From assembly GCA_050699815.1 (NCBI GenBank), contig JBOHFT010000069.1, positions 1-20,287 on the forward strand: a stretch of DNA of 20,287 nt, in the 5' to 3' direction. How positions within the stretch are numbered: the first letter of the stretch is position 1; each line of letters starts with the position of its first letter. Shown one piece after another: positions 7,458 through 14,407 of the stretch. The translations under genes and the position numbers were made by a program. The notes beneath the pieces were generated by a model, which saw nothing but the letters and a program-made list of their open reading frames with translations, did not search any database and was not told the DNA's origin. The DNA is from GCA-003244245 sp050699815 (GTDB taxonomy: Bacteria > Actinomycetota > Actinomycetes > Mycobacteriales > Pseudonocardiaceae).

Positions 7458-7758
7458 GCGGACTCCAACCCTGCGGCCCCCATCGGTTTCTGAACTCGCA
7501 GCAAGAGTAAAGAAGTCGCAAATTAATGGCAATAGAAAAGTTCCGGCTCGTACGACGAAGCTAGCTGGCGGCCGTTCGGGTGTATTGCTCATGCGCTATT
7601 CAGCAGACTGAGTACGTCCACCTGACCGCATCGCGCGGGGCGGAGCCGGTTGCCGCTGCGCCGCGGGCGGTGAGCAGTGTCAGAGCCGGCTTCATCCGAA
7701 CCCCGACGGCGAGCTCTATGGCCGGATATTCTCCGGCGCAGGGTGAGACAGCTCGCCG

Positions 7759-8586
7759 TCACAAGCCATCCTGGGACTTGCACCGCAGCACGTGAACCGT
7801 CCGGCACCCGTCGTGGGCACGCACGCCGTGCAGGCATCGGTAGTTGTCGAGGATCAGGATCTCGCCTGCGGCAAGGGTGGTATCACCCCGGACTTGCGCG
7901 GCCACGGCCGTGATCACGTCCGCGTAGGTCGCGATCAGCCTCTCGTGCTTTTCCCACTGGGTCTCGCGTGGTACCGGTTGGGCGTACTCGGCGACGCGCA
8001 CGATCATGCGTCCACCACGGGTCCACTCCACCATGCGGCACACTCGCGGCACCCGGTACACATCGGGGTGGGTATTCCTTGATATCAACATCGACGTCAT
8101 GTCAACGTCGACGGACGTGATGAAATCGTATAACTCGGGCGCGCCGTCCCTGAGCTGATCAATGAGCCGGTAGCCGTCGACGACGACCGATTCCCCGCCT
8201 GACGGTGCCGGGGTAGCGCAGAGGATCAGGGCGTAGTCGGGGTCGGCGATGCGCAAGCGCACCAGCCGGTCATGGATATCGATGACGATGTGGGCTCCGT
8301 CTCGGTGCAGCGTCAGCGCGTCGGCGTTGTCCGTGGTTCTCTTGTCGACCCTCTCGAGCTCACGCAGGCGCGTGCCCAGCACCGCCGCGGCCGCGCTCAC
8401 GACACTGTCCGGTTCCATCGGCCAGCCGGTGAGAATCACCGCGCCGTCGCGTTCGAGGAGCTGACGCGCGCCGGGCGTTTCGGTGCGCGGAAGCCGTTCG
8501 GGAACGAAGTCCACACCCTCAACGATCGACTGGAGTTCGGGAGCCACGGTACCTTCCCGGCACCCGATCTCGGTAGCCTGTCTCAT
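7759..8586 (-). CDS. TauD-like Fe(II)/2-oxoglutarate dioxygenase 2
   Basis: This 275-aa protein has the same length and layout as the dioxygenase at 4268-5095 and is clearly its paralogue. The triad is His94-Arg-Asp96 (LTLHRDGAH) and His253 (YRCLHGVRAH). CRTVHVLR carries the candidate 2-oxoglutarate Arg residues. GGESVVVDGYRLID is the family phrase. The ATG at 8586 has GGGAGG 6 bases upstream and follows the methyltransferase stop by 45 bases, so both are probably co-transcribed from the Nur-like promoter at 9468-9482. The substrate-facing regions differ most from copy 1 in the N-terminal 40 residues and around 160-180 (TSMLISRNTHPDV against TSRVPSPDVHPP). The substrate may therefore be related but not identical. 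Pairing with a methyltransferase suggests tailoring or processing of a small molecule; this is inference. Confidence 0.88.
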   Translation of the reverse strand: MRQATEIGCREGTVAPELQSIVEGVDFVPERLPRTETPGARQLLERDGAVILTGWPMEPDSVVSAAAAVLGTRLRELERVDKRTTDNADALTLHRDGAHIVIDIHDRLVRLRIADPDYALILCATPAPSGGESVVVDGYRLIDQLRDGAPELYDFITSVDVDMTSMLISRNTHPDVYRVPRVCRMVEWTRGGRMIVRVAEYAQPVPRETQWEKHERLIATYADVITAVAAQVRGDTTLAAGEILILDNYRCLHGVRAHDGCRTVHVLRCKSQDGL

Positions 8587-8631
8587 CTCGAGCCTCCCTT
8601 GTTCCTGGCACGGCCCACGGGCTGACCCCGG

Positions 8632-9438
8632 CTAGCCGGTGCCGATCCGCGCGACCAGGACGTGGTCGGTGCCTGACTGCCAGACCGGGCCGATCGTGGT
8701 GAAGCCTGCTTTCCGCAACATCGCGACGTGCTGGTCCACCGACAGGCGATTGCCCTGGCCGTGGCGCAGCCCCCGCTCGGCCCGCCGGGCCTGCAGCTGG
8801 GCCAGGGCGGGTTCGGTGGCGACTGCTTCCCACCAGGTGCTCCAGTCCTCGTTGCCGGTCACCCCGGCCCGCTCGGCGCGACCCCGCTCGGCGGCGTCGG
8901 CGAGCTCGGCGAGCTCGGGGTCGGCGAGTTTCAGATGATCGCCGTTGACCAGGACCCCACCGGGACGCAGCAGCGCGGCCAGGTCGGCATAGAGGTTGGC
9001 CAGCTGCTCGGGCGGCACCCAGTGCAGGGCGGTGGTGGAGACTGCGGCGTCGATCATCTGGACCGGGCTCAGCGCATGCGTCCAGCCGGCGGCGGTGACG
9101 TCGGCATCGATGAAGTGGACCCGGTGGCCGTAGCGGGCCCGGCCCAGCGCCAGCAGCAGCGGATCGATGTCCACTCCCAGCACCACGGCGTGCGGCAGCC
9201 GGTGGGCGAGCCGGCTGGCCAGCGACCCCGGCCCGCAGCCGATGTCGAGCACGACTGGCGCCGCCGCGTCGTCGACTACGCGGGCGACGACGTCGCCGAT
9301 GACCGCGAAACGCTCCTCGCGGTCGGCGATGTAGCGGGTCTGCTGGGCGTCCCAGCGGGCGATCCAGGTGGCGGCCACCTCCTGCGCGACCCCCGCCGCG
9401 AAGTCGGCACCCGCCCCGCGGGCCGCCCGGTCGGTCAT
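8632..9438 (-). CDS. Class I SAM-dependent methyltransferase
   Basis: This 268-aa Rossmann-fold methyltransferase is probably soluble. Motif I is VVLDIGCGPGSLA (residues 62-74). An acidic residue after beta-2 (LGVDIDPLLL, about 87-96) would bind the SAM ribose. IDADV (about 110-114) contacts the adenine. The motif post-I region contains STTALHWVPPEQL, and ALLRPGGVLVNGD is the usual motif III strand. The ATG at 9438 has an AAGGGAACGG purine run upstream and lies about 30 bases from a Nur-like box. It heads operon C with dioxygenase 2. Acceptor specificity cannot be read from the sequence. Its regulation with metal importers suggests a role in making or altering a metal chelator, though methylation of another metabolite is equally possible. 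Confidence 0.88.
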   Translation of the reverse strand: MTDRAARGAGADFAAGVAQEVAATWIARWDAQQTRYIADREERFAVIGDVVARVVDDAAAPVVLDIGCGPGSLASRLAHRLPHAVVLGVDIDPLLLALGRARYGHRVHFIDADVTAAGWTHALSPVQMIDAAVSTTALHWVPPEQLANLYADLAALLRPGGVLVNGDHLKLADPELAELADAAERGRAERAGVTGNEDWSTWWEAVATEPALAQLQARRAERGLRHGQGNRLSVDQHVAMLRKAGFTTIGPVWQSGTDHVLVARIGTG

Positions 9439-9449
9439 GGTCCGTTCCC

Positions 9450-9486
9450 TTGCATCAGGATATTTGTCGCAACTATATTGCATTAA
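9450..9486. promoter_or_regulatory. Divergent promoter region with a shared Nur-like box
   Basis: The box CGCAACTATATTGCA at 9468-9482 fits (T)TGCAA-N5-TTGCA closely on the minus strand. On the plus strand, -35 TTGCAT (9450-9455) and -10 TATATT (9474-9479) are 18 bases apart and place the transcript start at the ATG at 9487. On the minus strand, TATAGT (complement of 9472-9477) can serve as -10 for the methyltransferase; no good -35 for it was seen. One protein bound here would block both directions. Confidence 0.6.
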
Positions 9487-9786
9487 ATGGTCGTCGCCGT
9501 CGAGGTGCAGACCCTGCGGGCCGGCGTCGACAGCGCGGTGGCCCGCGCCGTCGCTCTGGCCGGGGCGGCCGGCCCGGAGGGGATCACCGTCAACGGGCCA
9601 GGACACCGGTTCCCGGGGCATCGGCTGCAGACCATCCCGGGGGATCCGGACACCTCGATCCACTGGGAATCCGACACCAGCCATCCGACCGTGCGCAACC
9701 TACGCCCAGTCACCCACCTCGACCCCAGGCTCGACGCTGGGCGGCCACACCTCGACGAACGGCAGCGATATCAGGCACGCCACTAG
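9487..9786 (+). CDS. Possible leaderless small gene of unknown function (99 aa)
   Basis: The frame begins MVVAVEVQTLRAGVDSAVAR and encodes 99 residues, ending in a Pro/Asp/Arg-rich tail. The ATG coincides with the predicted +1 of a near-consensus plus-strand promoter, TTGCAT with an 18-base spacer and TATATT, so a leaderless mRNA is expected. Such mRNAs are frequent in actinobacteria. The first ~30 residues look like a helix; the rest (GITVNGPGHRFPGHR and on) has no family I recognise. It has no signal peptide or membrane segment. The tail may be random sequence after a truncation. The divergent position opposite the methyltransferase under a Nur-like box is the main reason to take it seriously. 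Confidence 0.4.
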   Translation: MVVAVEVQTLRAGVDSAVARAVALAGAAGPEGITVNGPGHRFPGHRLQTIPGDPDTSIHWESDTSHPTVRNLRPVTHLDPRLDAGRPHLDERQRYQARH

Positions 9787-10172
9787 GCGAGGCGACGCGT
9801 TGGCAGCTCGTCACACAGGTATCGATGAACGGGATGCCTGATTCCCGGTCGGCTTGGTAGCGGCAGCCGTCGGACTCAGGCACCGAAGTGCTGCTGCCGT
9901 ACGGGCCCCGCATACCACCGGGACTTCCGAAGCACACTGTGCCAAAATGTTGCAACAGTCCTTAAAGTGAGATGTTATACACTCACATGGTCTATTTACT
10001 CGGATATGTAGTTACTCTATGAAGCAAGAACATCGCATGAACGCCACTGTAGTGATCGCGCCTAGCCACTATCGGCTCGTTGGGATCGCTCCCCGTCTTA
10101 GTTGCGGCAGTGGGCCACGATGACGGTGGATGGCGACGCTCCACCGCTGGCAGGACACACCGAGGTTCGCCC
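9787..10172 (+). other. Intergenic region and operon D leader
   Basis: Positions 9787-9939 show no gene or clear structure. The operon D promoter follows at 9940-9980. The remaining ~190 bases form a long leader to the permease ATG at 10173. Inside the leader, GTGAG and CTCAC arms (9968-9972 and 9981-9985) flank the -10 region. A chain of two tiny ORFs then runs up to the permease start. No cobalamin-riboswitch core or other known riboswitch was recognised. Confidence 0.4.
9940..9980 (+). promoter_or_regulatory. Operon D promoter with Nur-like box over the -35
   Basis: The palindrome TGCCAAAATGTTGCA (9940-9954) fits TGCCA-N5-TTGCA. The -35 TTGCAA (9950-9955) lies within its right arm and a -10 TTATAC (9975-9980) follows after 19 bases. 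This is the same arrangement as in operons A, B and E, but on the plus strand. Confidence 0.68.
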
Positions 10173-10176
10173 ATGA
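10019..10176 (+). other. Two ATGA-coupled mini-ORFs in the operon D leader
   Basis: A 34-codon ORF starts at ATG 10019 and ends with TGA at 10121-10123. Its stop overlaps the ATG of an 18-codon ORF at 10120 (MTVDGDAPPLAGHTEVRP). That ORF in turn ends in a TGA overlapping the permease ATG at 10173. No strong Shine-Dalgarno was seen before the first ATG. They could be leader peptides that couple translation to the permease, or the tail of a deleted gene. Chance is possible. Confidence 0.3.
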
Positions 10177-11312
10177 CCCCGGACGTCACGCCGGTCGCGT
10201 CCTCGCCGACGAACGAGAAGCGTCCGCCCACACCGAACGGCCGCCGCGGTGGCCGGACGCGACGTACTCGCGACGCCGCCCCCTTCGCCAGCCCGGCGCG
10301 CTTCTCAGCTCTCGTCGTCGCACTGCTCGCGATCGGCGCAGTCATGCTGTCCGTCGCCATCTCCGTCGGAGCAGTCAGCGTGCCCTTGGGCACGGTGTGG
10401 CACAGCATCGCGCATCACCTGGGACTCACCGGGCCAGGCGATCTGATCCTGGACCAGATCGTGTGAGAGCTGCGGACGCCGCGCGGCCTGCTGGCGTTTG
10501 TTGTCGGGGCGGGCTTGGCGGTGGCCGGCACGGTGATTCAGGCGGTCGTTCGCAATCCGCTGGGCGACCCCTACCTGCTCGGAATCGTTCCCGGCGCGTC
10601 GGCCGGCGCGATGCTCGTCATCGTCTTCGGCTCCGGCGCGGCAGCTGGCCTGTCGCTGGGAAGCGCTGCGTTCATCGGTGCGATGATCGCCTTCGTCGCG
10701 ACGTTCGCGTTGAGCCGCCAGGGCGGGCGGTGGCCTCCCACCCGGCTCATTCTCGCCGGTGTCGCCGTCGGGTACCTGCTGTCGTCGGTCACCTTCTACC
10801 TGCAGTCGTTGGCGACCCCCAACCAGCTCGCGGGCGCGCTGTTCTGGACGCTGGGAAGCGTCTCGAGCGCGCGCTGGTCTCAGCTCGCTCTCCCGAGTGT
10901 GGTCGTGGTCGCTGCGACGGTCTGGCTGCTGCTGCAGGGGCGCCGGCTCAACGCGCTGGTCACCGGGGAGGAGACAGCCGCGTCGCTGGGCATCAACGTC
11001 ACTCGCTTCCAGTTCGTACTCATGACGTTGACGTCGCTGGTGACCGGCGTGATCGTGGCTGTCGCCGGTGGTATCGGGTTTGTCGGGCTCATGGTCCCCC
11101 ACCTCGTCCGGCTGCTCGTCGACGCCGACCATCGCCGAGTCCTCATCGCGTCCGCGCTGCTCGGTAGCGTGTTCCTGCTCGCCGCCGACATCGCGGCCCG
11201 CACCATCCGCGCACCGGTCGAGCTACCCATCGGCGTCGTGACGGCCGCGGTGGGCGCGCCGTTCTTCCTCTGGCTCATGCGCACCCAGCTCTCCGCCGCG
11301 CGAGGTCACTGA
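10173..11312 (+). pseudogene. BtuC/FecCD-type permease 3 interrupted by an in-frame UGA
   Basis: This is a 379-codon FecCD-family frame. The first 97 codons end at TGA (10464-10466), and the same frame then continues uninterrupted to 11312. The stop replaces what should be Trp in the phrase DQIV-stop-ELRTPRGLL, the position just before the conserved RxPR segment at the first membrane helices; TGG to TGA is a single transition. Downstream, AVAGTVIQAVVRNPLGDPYLLG and GGIGFVGLMVPHLVRLL are intact family motifs. The N-terminal ~45 residues are an Arg/Pro-rich cytoplasmic tail. It heads operon D, and its stop overlaps the ATPase start (TGATG). Reinitiation at a downstream GTG or ATG would give a protein lacking the first helix. 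The permease is less similar to permeases 1 and 2 than those are to each other. Confidence 0.88.
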
Positions 11313-12130
11313 TGCAGGTCGACGCCGAATCAGTGGTCGTCGACATCAACGGCGTCCGCATCGTGTCGGCTGGGGTGCTGCACGCCGCCGCCGGCTCGAT
11401 CGTCGGGCTCATCGGTCCCAACGGCTCAGGCAAGTCGACCCTGCTGCGGACCGTCTACCGGGCGCTGCGCCCGACCGAAGGTGTCGTGCGCGTCGGCGGC
11501 GACGCCGTCTGGGCGATGACCGCGCGCCAGGCGGCGCGGCGGACAGCAGTGCTCACCCAGGAGAGCCCGATCGACTTCGACTTCAGCGTCATCGAGATCG
11601 TCATGCTGGGACGGGTCCCCCACAAGGGACTCCTGCAGCGCGCCGACGTCACCGACGAGCGGATCATCGACGACGCGCTGAGGCGATCCGGGGCAGCCGG
11701 CCTGGCGCAGCGTCGCTTCAGCACGCTGTCGGGCGGCGAGAAGCAGAAGGTCCTCATCGCCCGGGCGTTGGCCCAGCAGCCCAAGGTGCTCGTGCTCGAC
11801 GAGCCGACCAACCACCTCGACATCGCCGCGCAGCTCGAACTGCTCGAGCTCGTGCGATCGCTGCAGATCACCGTGGTCACCGCACTGCACGACCTCAACC
11901 TCGCCGCCACCTACTGCGATCAGTTGTTCGTGCTCGACCAGGGACACGTGACGGCGTCGGGCACCCCTGAAGAGGTGCTGGTCCCCGAGACGCTGCGGCA
12001 CGTCTTCGGGGTGCGCGCGCACTGCAGCACCCATCCGCTGACCGGACGGCGGCTGCTGGCCTTCGCCCCCTCCGCAGCCAGCACAGCCGGGCCAGAGTTG
12101 ATCAACAGACCCAGCAAGGAGGACCCGTGA
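11312..12130 (+). CDS. FepC/BtuD-type ABC ATPase, intact
   Basis: This 272-aa cytoplasmic ATPase powers a FecCD-type importer. Walker A is GPNGSGKST (35-43), the Q-loop is in LTQESPIDFDF, the signature is LSGGEKQKVLIARA (139-152), Walker B is VLVLDEPTNHLD (159-170), and the switch His follows in TALHDLNLAATY. The ATG overlaps the permease stop by one base and its own stop overlaps the GTG of the binding-protein gene, so translation of the three is coupled. It is the only intact ATPase of this type in the window: operons A and B lack one, and the copy at 6410-7188 is frameshifted. It may therefore serve several permeases. Upstream polarity from the UGA in the permease could lower its expression. 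Confidence 0.94.
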   Translation: MQVDAESVVVDINGVRIVSAGVLHAAAGSIVGLIGPNGSGKSTLLRTVYRALRPTEGVVRVGGDAVWAMTARQAARRTAVLTQESPIDFDFSVIEIVMLGRVPHKGLLQRADVTDERIIDDALRRSGAAGLAQRRFSTLSGGEKQKVLIARALAQQPKVLVLDEPTNHLDIAAQLELLELVRSLQITVVTALHDLNLAATYCDQLFVLDQGHVTASGTPEEVLVPETLRHVFGVRAHCSTHPLTGRRLLAFAPSAASTAGPELINRPSKEDP

Positions 12131-12783
12131 GGCTCATCGTCAAGAGCGCCATCGCGGTATCGCTGGTCGCGCTGAGCACAGCCGGCGTGATCAGCTGCGG
12201 GAACGCCAGCCAGCCGACCCAGAACGCCCCGACGCCGGCACCGTCCGCCGGTGCGGGTGCGTACCCCGTCACGATCAGCAACTGTGGCAAGACCTACACC
12301 TACCAGCGAGCCCCCCAGCGAGTGGTGACCGGCTGGCCAACCACGGTCGACACCCTCTCCGATCTCGGCGTCGGGCATTCGGTGGTCGGCTACGTCTCGG
12401 GCGAGTTCGGGCCACCACCGAGGGGCATCACGCCCACGAAGCTGTCCGACAAGTACGTGCCCCCGACCGAGACGATCCTCGCCGCCAGGCCCGACTTCTT
12501 CCTCGCCAACGGCGATTCCCAGCTTTCGGGCGAGAGTGGCAGCATCACCCGCGCCGACCTGGAGAAGATCAACGCCAACGCCTACGTCCTGGGACGCAAC
12601 TGTGCCAACGTCAAGGGGGCGACGGACGTCAACGCCGTCTACGAGGACATCACGAACCTCGGCGCGATCTTCGGGGTGCCGGACAAGGCCAAGGCGCTCG
12701 TCGACGAGCTCCGCGCCCGCGTTGCGGCCGCCCAAGAGCTCCGCCAAAGGCCTATACCAATAAGCGGCGATCATGCAGTGTGA
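12127..12783 (+). pseudogene. FecB/BtuF-type binding lipoprotein 3, C-terminal lobe missing
   Basis: A GTG at 12127, with AAGGAGG 4 bases upstream and overlapping the ATPase stop, starts a lipoprotein (lipobox ending VISC, Cys24). The mature protein begins YPVTISNCGKTYTYQRAPQR. Cys53 and Cys159 match pairs in the other two binding proteins. The N-terminal lobe and the connecting helix (KAKALVDELRARVAAAQE) are normal. The frame then turns to LRQRPIPISGDHAV and stops at 218 residues, against 320-327 in its relatives, so the whole second lobe is absent. The break near 12745 abuts the 3' end of the opposite-strand operon E 11 bases later. This suggests a recombination or deletion junction. A one-lobe protein of this fold would not be expected to bind substrate. 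Confidence 0.85.
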
Positions 12784-12793
12784 GTGAAGAGGT

Positions 12794-14407
12794 TCAGGCC
12801 AGTCGCAGCGAGGGGATGGCCGCAATGAGTTCCCGGGTGTACGGGTGGCGTGGAGCCGTGAAGAGTGTGTCGGTCGGTCCGTCCTCACAGATTCGCCCGG
12901 CCCGCATCACCACCGCGCGGCGGCAGATCATGCGGACGACGGCGAGGTCGTGGCTGACGAACACCACGGTGGTGGCGAAGGTGGTGGCAAGCTCGGTGAT
13001 CAGCTCGAGGATGGTCGCTTGGATGGAGACGTCCAGCGCGGAGGTCACCTCGTCGCAGAGCAGCAGAGCGGGTCGGGCGGCGAAGGCTCGGGCTATCGCG
13101 ACGCGCTGGCGTTGCCCACCGGAAAGCTCGCTGGGGTAGCGCTGGGCCGTGCCGGCCGCTAGCCGAACCTGATCGAGCGCCGCAGCCACTGCGCGAGCTT
13201 CGTCGCGGCGGGTGACGTCGCTGCGGAACAGGCGGATCGGGCGGGTGAGGATCTCCCCCACGCTCTGCCGGGGATTGAGCGAGGAATCGGGGTTCTGGAA
13301 CACGAGCTGGATATCGCGGCGCACATCGGGTGCCCGCTGCCGGGCCGCGGGCACCCGATCGTGTCCCCTGAATCGAATGGTGCCTCTTTGCGGCGGATGC
13401 AGTCCCGCGATAGCGCGCAGCAGCGTTGACTTCCCGCTGCCGGACTCCCCGACGACGCCGACTGTGTCACCGCGGGCGATAGCGAGGGAGATGTCGGACA
13501 GCGCGGGCTCGGTCTGCTTACGGTACTGGCACCACACGCCTGCCAGCTCGAGGATGTGCACCGGTTCGGGTTCGGTCGGCGGACGGCCCGCCGGCCCGCG
13601 GACGGCGCGGCGCTGGTGTGCGCTGGGCAGTGCCGCGAGCAGCGCCTGCGTGTACGGATGACGGGGATTGCGCACCACATCAGCGGTGGCGCCGGACTCG
13701 ACGATCTCCCCCGCGTACATCACGAGGAGCCGGTCGGCCACGGTGGAGATCAGCGCCAGGTTGTGGCTGATGTAGAGCGCGGCGGCGCGGGTGTCGGTAA
13801 TGATGTCCTTGAGCAGCGTGACGATTCTCGCCTCGGTGGTGACATCCAGCCCGGTCGTCGGTTCATCGAGGATCAGCACCCGGGGATCGCAGGAGATGGC
13901 GAGAGCCAGCGCGATGCGTTGCTGCTGCCCGCCGGAGAACTCATGCGGATACCGCCGCAGGGCCTGCTCAGGGCTGGTGATGCCGACCCGTCCCAGCAGG
14001 TCGATCACTCTGCCTCGGAGCTGGCGGCCGGTGAGACCGAGGTGCGTGGTGATCGGGTGGGCGAGCTGCCGGCCGACGCGCATGGCGGGGTGCAGCGAGG
14101 TGGCGGGGTTCTGCGGCACGTGCGCGAGGTGCCGTCCCCACAGCGCGCGCACAGTCTCCGGCGGCGCGGTCAGCAGGTCCAGGCCCTCGACGGTGACGCT
14201 CCCGCTGGTGATGGCACCGCCGTCGGGGGTAGCTCCCATGCAGGCCAGCGCGAGGGAGGACTTCCCGCAGCCTGACTCACCAACGAGCCCGACCACCGCT
14301 GCGGGCTCAAGGCTCAGGCTCACCTGGGAGACGACCGTCGCCATCGATCCGCCGGGGCGGCGGTAGGCGACCGAGACCGCGTCGGCCGTCAGGGCAGCGC
14401 CGGTCAC
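12794..14407 (-). CDS. Fused double ATPase of an Opp/Dpp/Nik-type importer
   Basis: This 537-aa protein carries two complete ATPase domains that are usually separate subunits (NikD and NikE, or DppD and DppF). Domain 1 (about 1-255) has Walker A GESGCGKSS, signature FSGGQQQR and Walker B LILDEPTTGLD, and ends with RNPRHPYTQALLAALP. Domain 2 (about 275-537) has Walker A GESGSGKST, signature LSGGQRQR and Walker B LLLCDEVTSALD, and ends with APRHPYTRELIAAIPS. Both end in the HPYT segment typical of this subfamily. The GTG at 14407 overlaps the permease stop as GTGA; the frame is open farther upstream, but that would overlap the permease deeply. It is the last gene of operon E. In the second Walker B, Cys-Asp-Glu replaces the common Leu-Asp-Glu, which is acceptable. 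Confidence 0.93.
   Translation of the reverse strand: MTGAALTADAVSVAYRRPGGSMATVVSQVSLSLEPAAVVGLVGESGCGKSSLALACMGATPDGGAITSGSVTVEGLDLLTAPPETVRALWGRHLAHVPQNPATSLHPAMRVGRQLAHPITTHLGLTGRQLRGRVIDLLGRVGITSPEQALRRYPHEFSGGQQQRIALALAISCDPRVLILDEPTTGLDVTTEARIVTLLKDIITDTRAAALYISHNLALISTVADRLLVMYAGEIVESGATADVVRNPRHPYTQALLAALPSAHQRRAVRGPAGRPPTEPEPVHILELAGVWCQYRKQTEPALSDISLAIARGDTVGVVGESGSGKSTLLRAIAGLHPPQRGTIRFRGHDRVPAARQRAPDVRRDIQLVFQNPDSSLNPRQSVGEILTRPIRLFRSDVTRRDEARAVAAALDQVRLAAGTAQRYPSELSGGQRQRVAIARAFAARPALLLCDEVTSALDVSIQATILELITELATTFATTVVFVSHDLAVVRMICRRAVVMRAGRICEDGPTDTLFTAPRHPYTRELIAAIPSLRLA

Larger units (their letters stand above)
7189..7758. other. Non-coding or decayed interval between the ATPase and the second dioxygenase
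   Basis: About 570 bases contain no intact gene. They hold the GGTCAC-N-GTGACC palindrome (7220-7232) and the beta-propeller remnant (7282-7457). The stretch 7458-7758 includes an AT-richer patch near 7500-7560; no coding pattern or clear terminator was found there. No Nur-like box was found upstream of the ATPase. Confidence 0.5.

Noticed and set aside
9487..9786. Dismissing the 99-codon frame as antisense noise to an extended methyltransferase start at 9684
   Set aside because: The extended methyltransferase start has no ribosome site and would read through the Nur-like box; the ATG at 9438 is better. The plus-strand frame was therefore kept as a low-confidence gene.
9990..10172. Cobalamin or nickel/cobalt (NiCo) riboswitch in the operon D leader
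   Set aside because: The leader length is suitable and the operon type made it worth checking. However, no B12-box, no conserved GCCACTG core context and no four-way junction with NiCo-type G-rich loops could be drawn.
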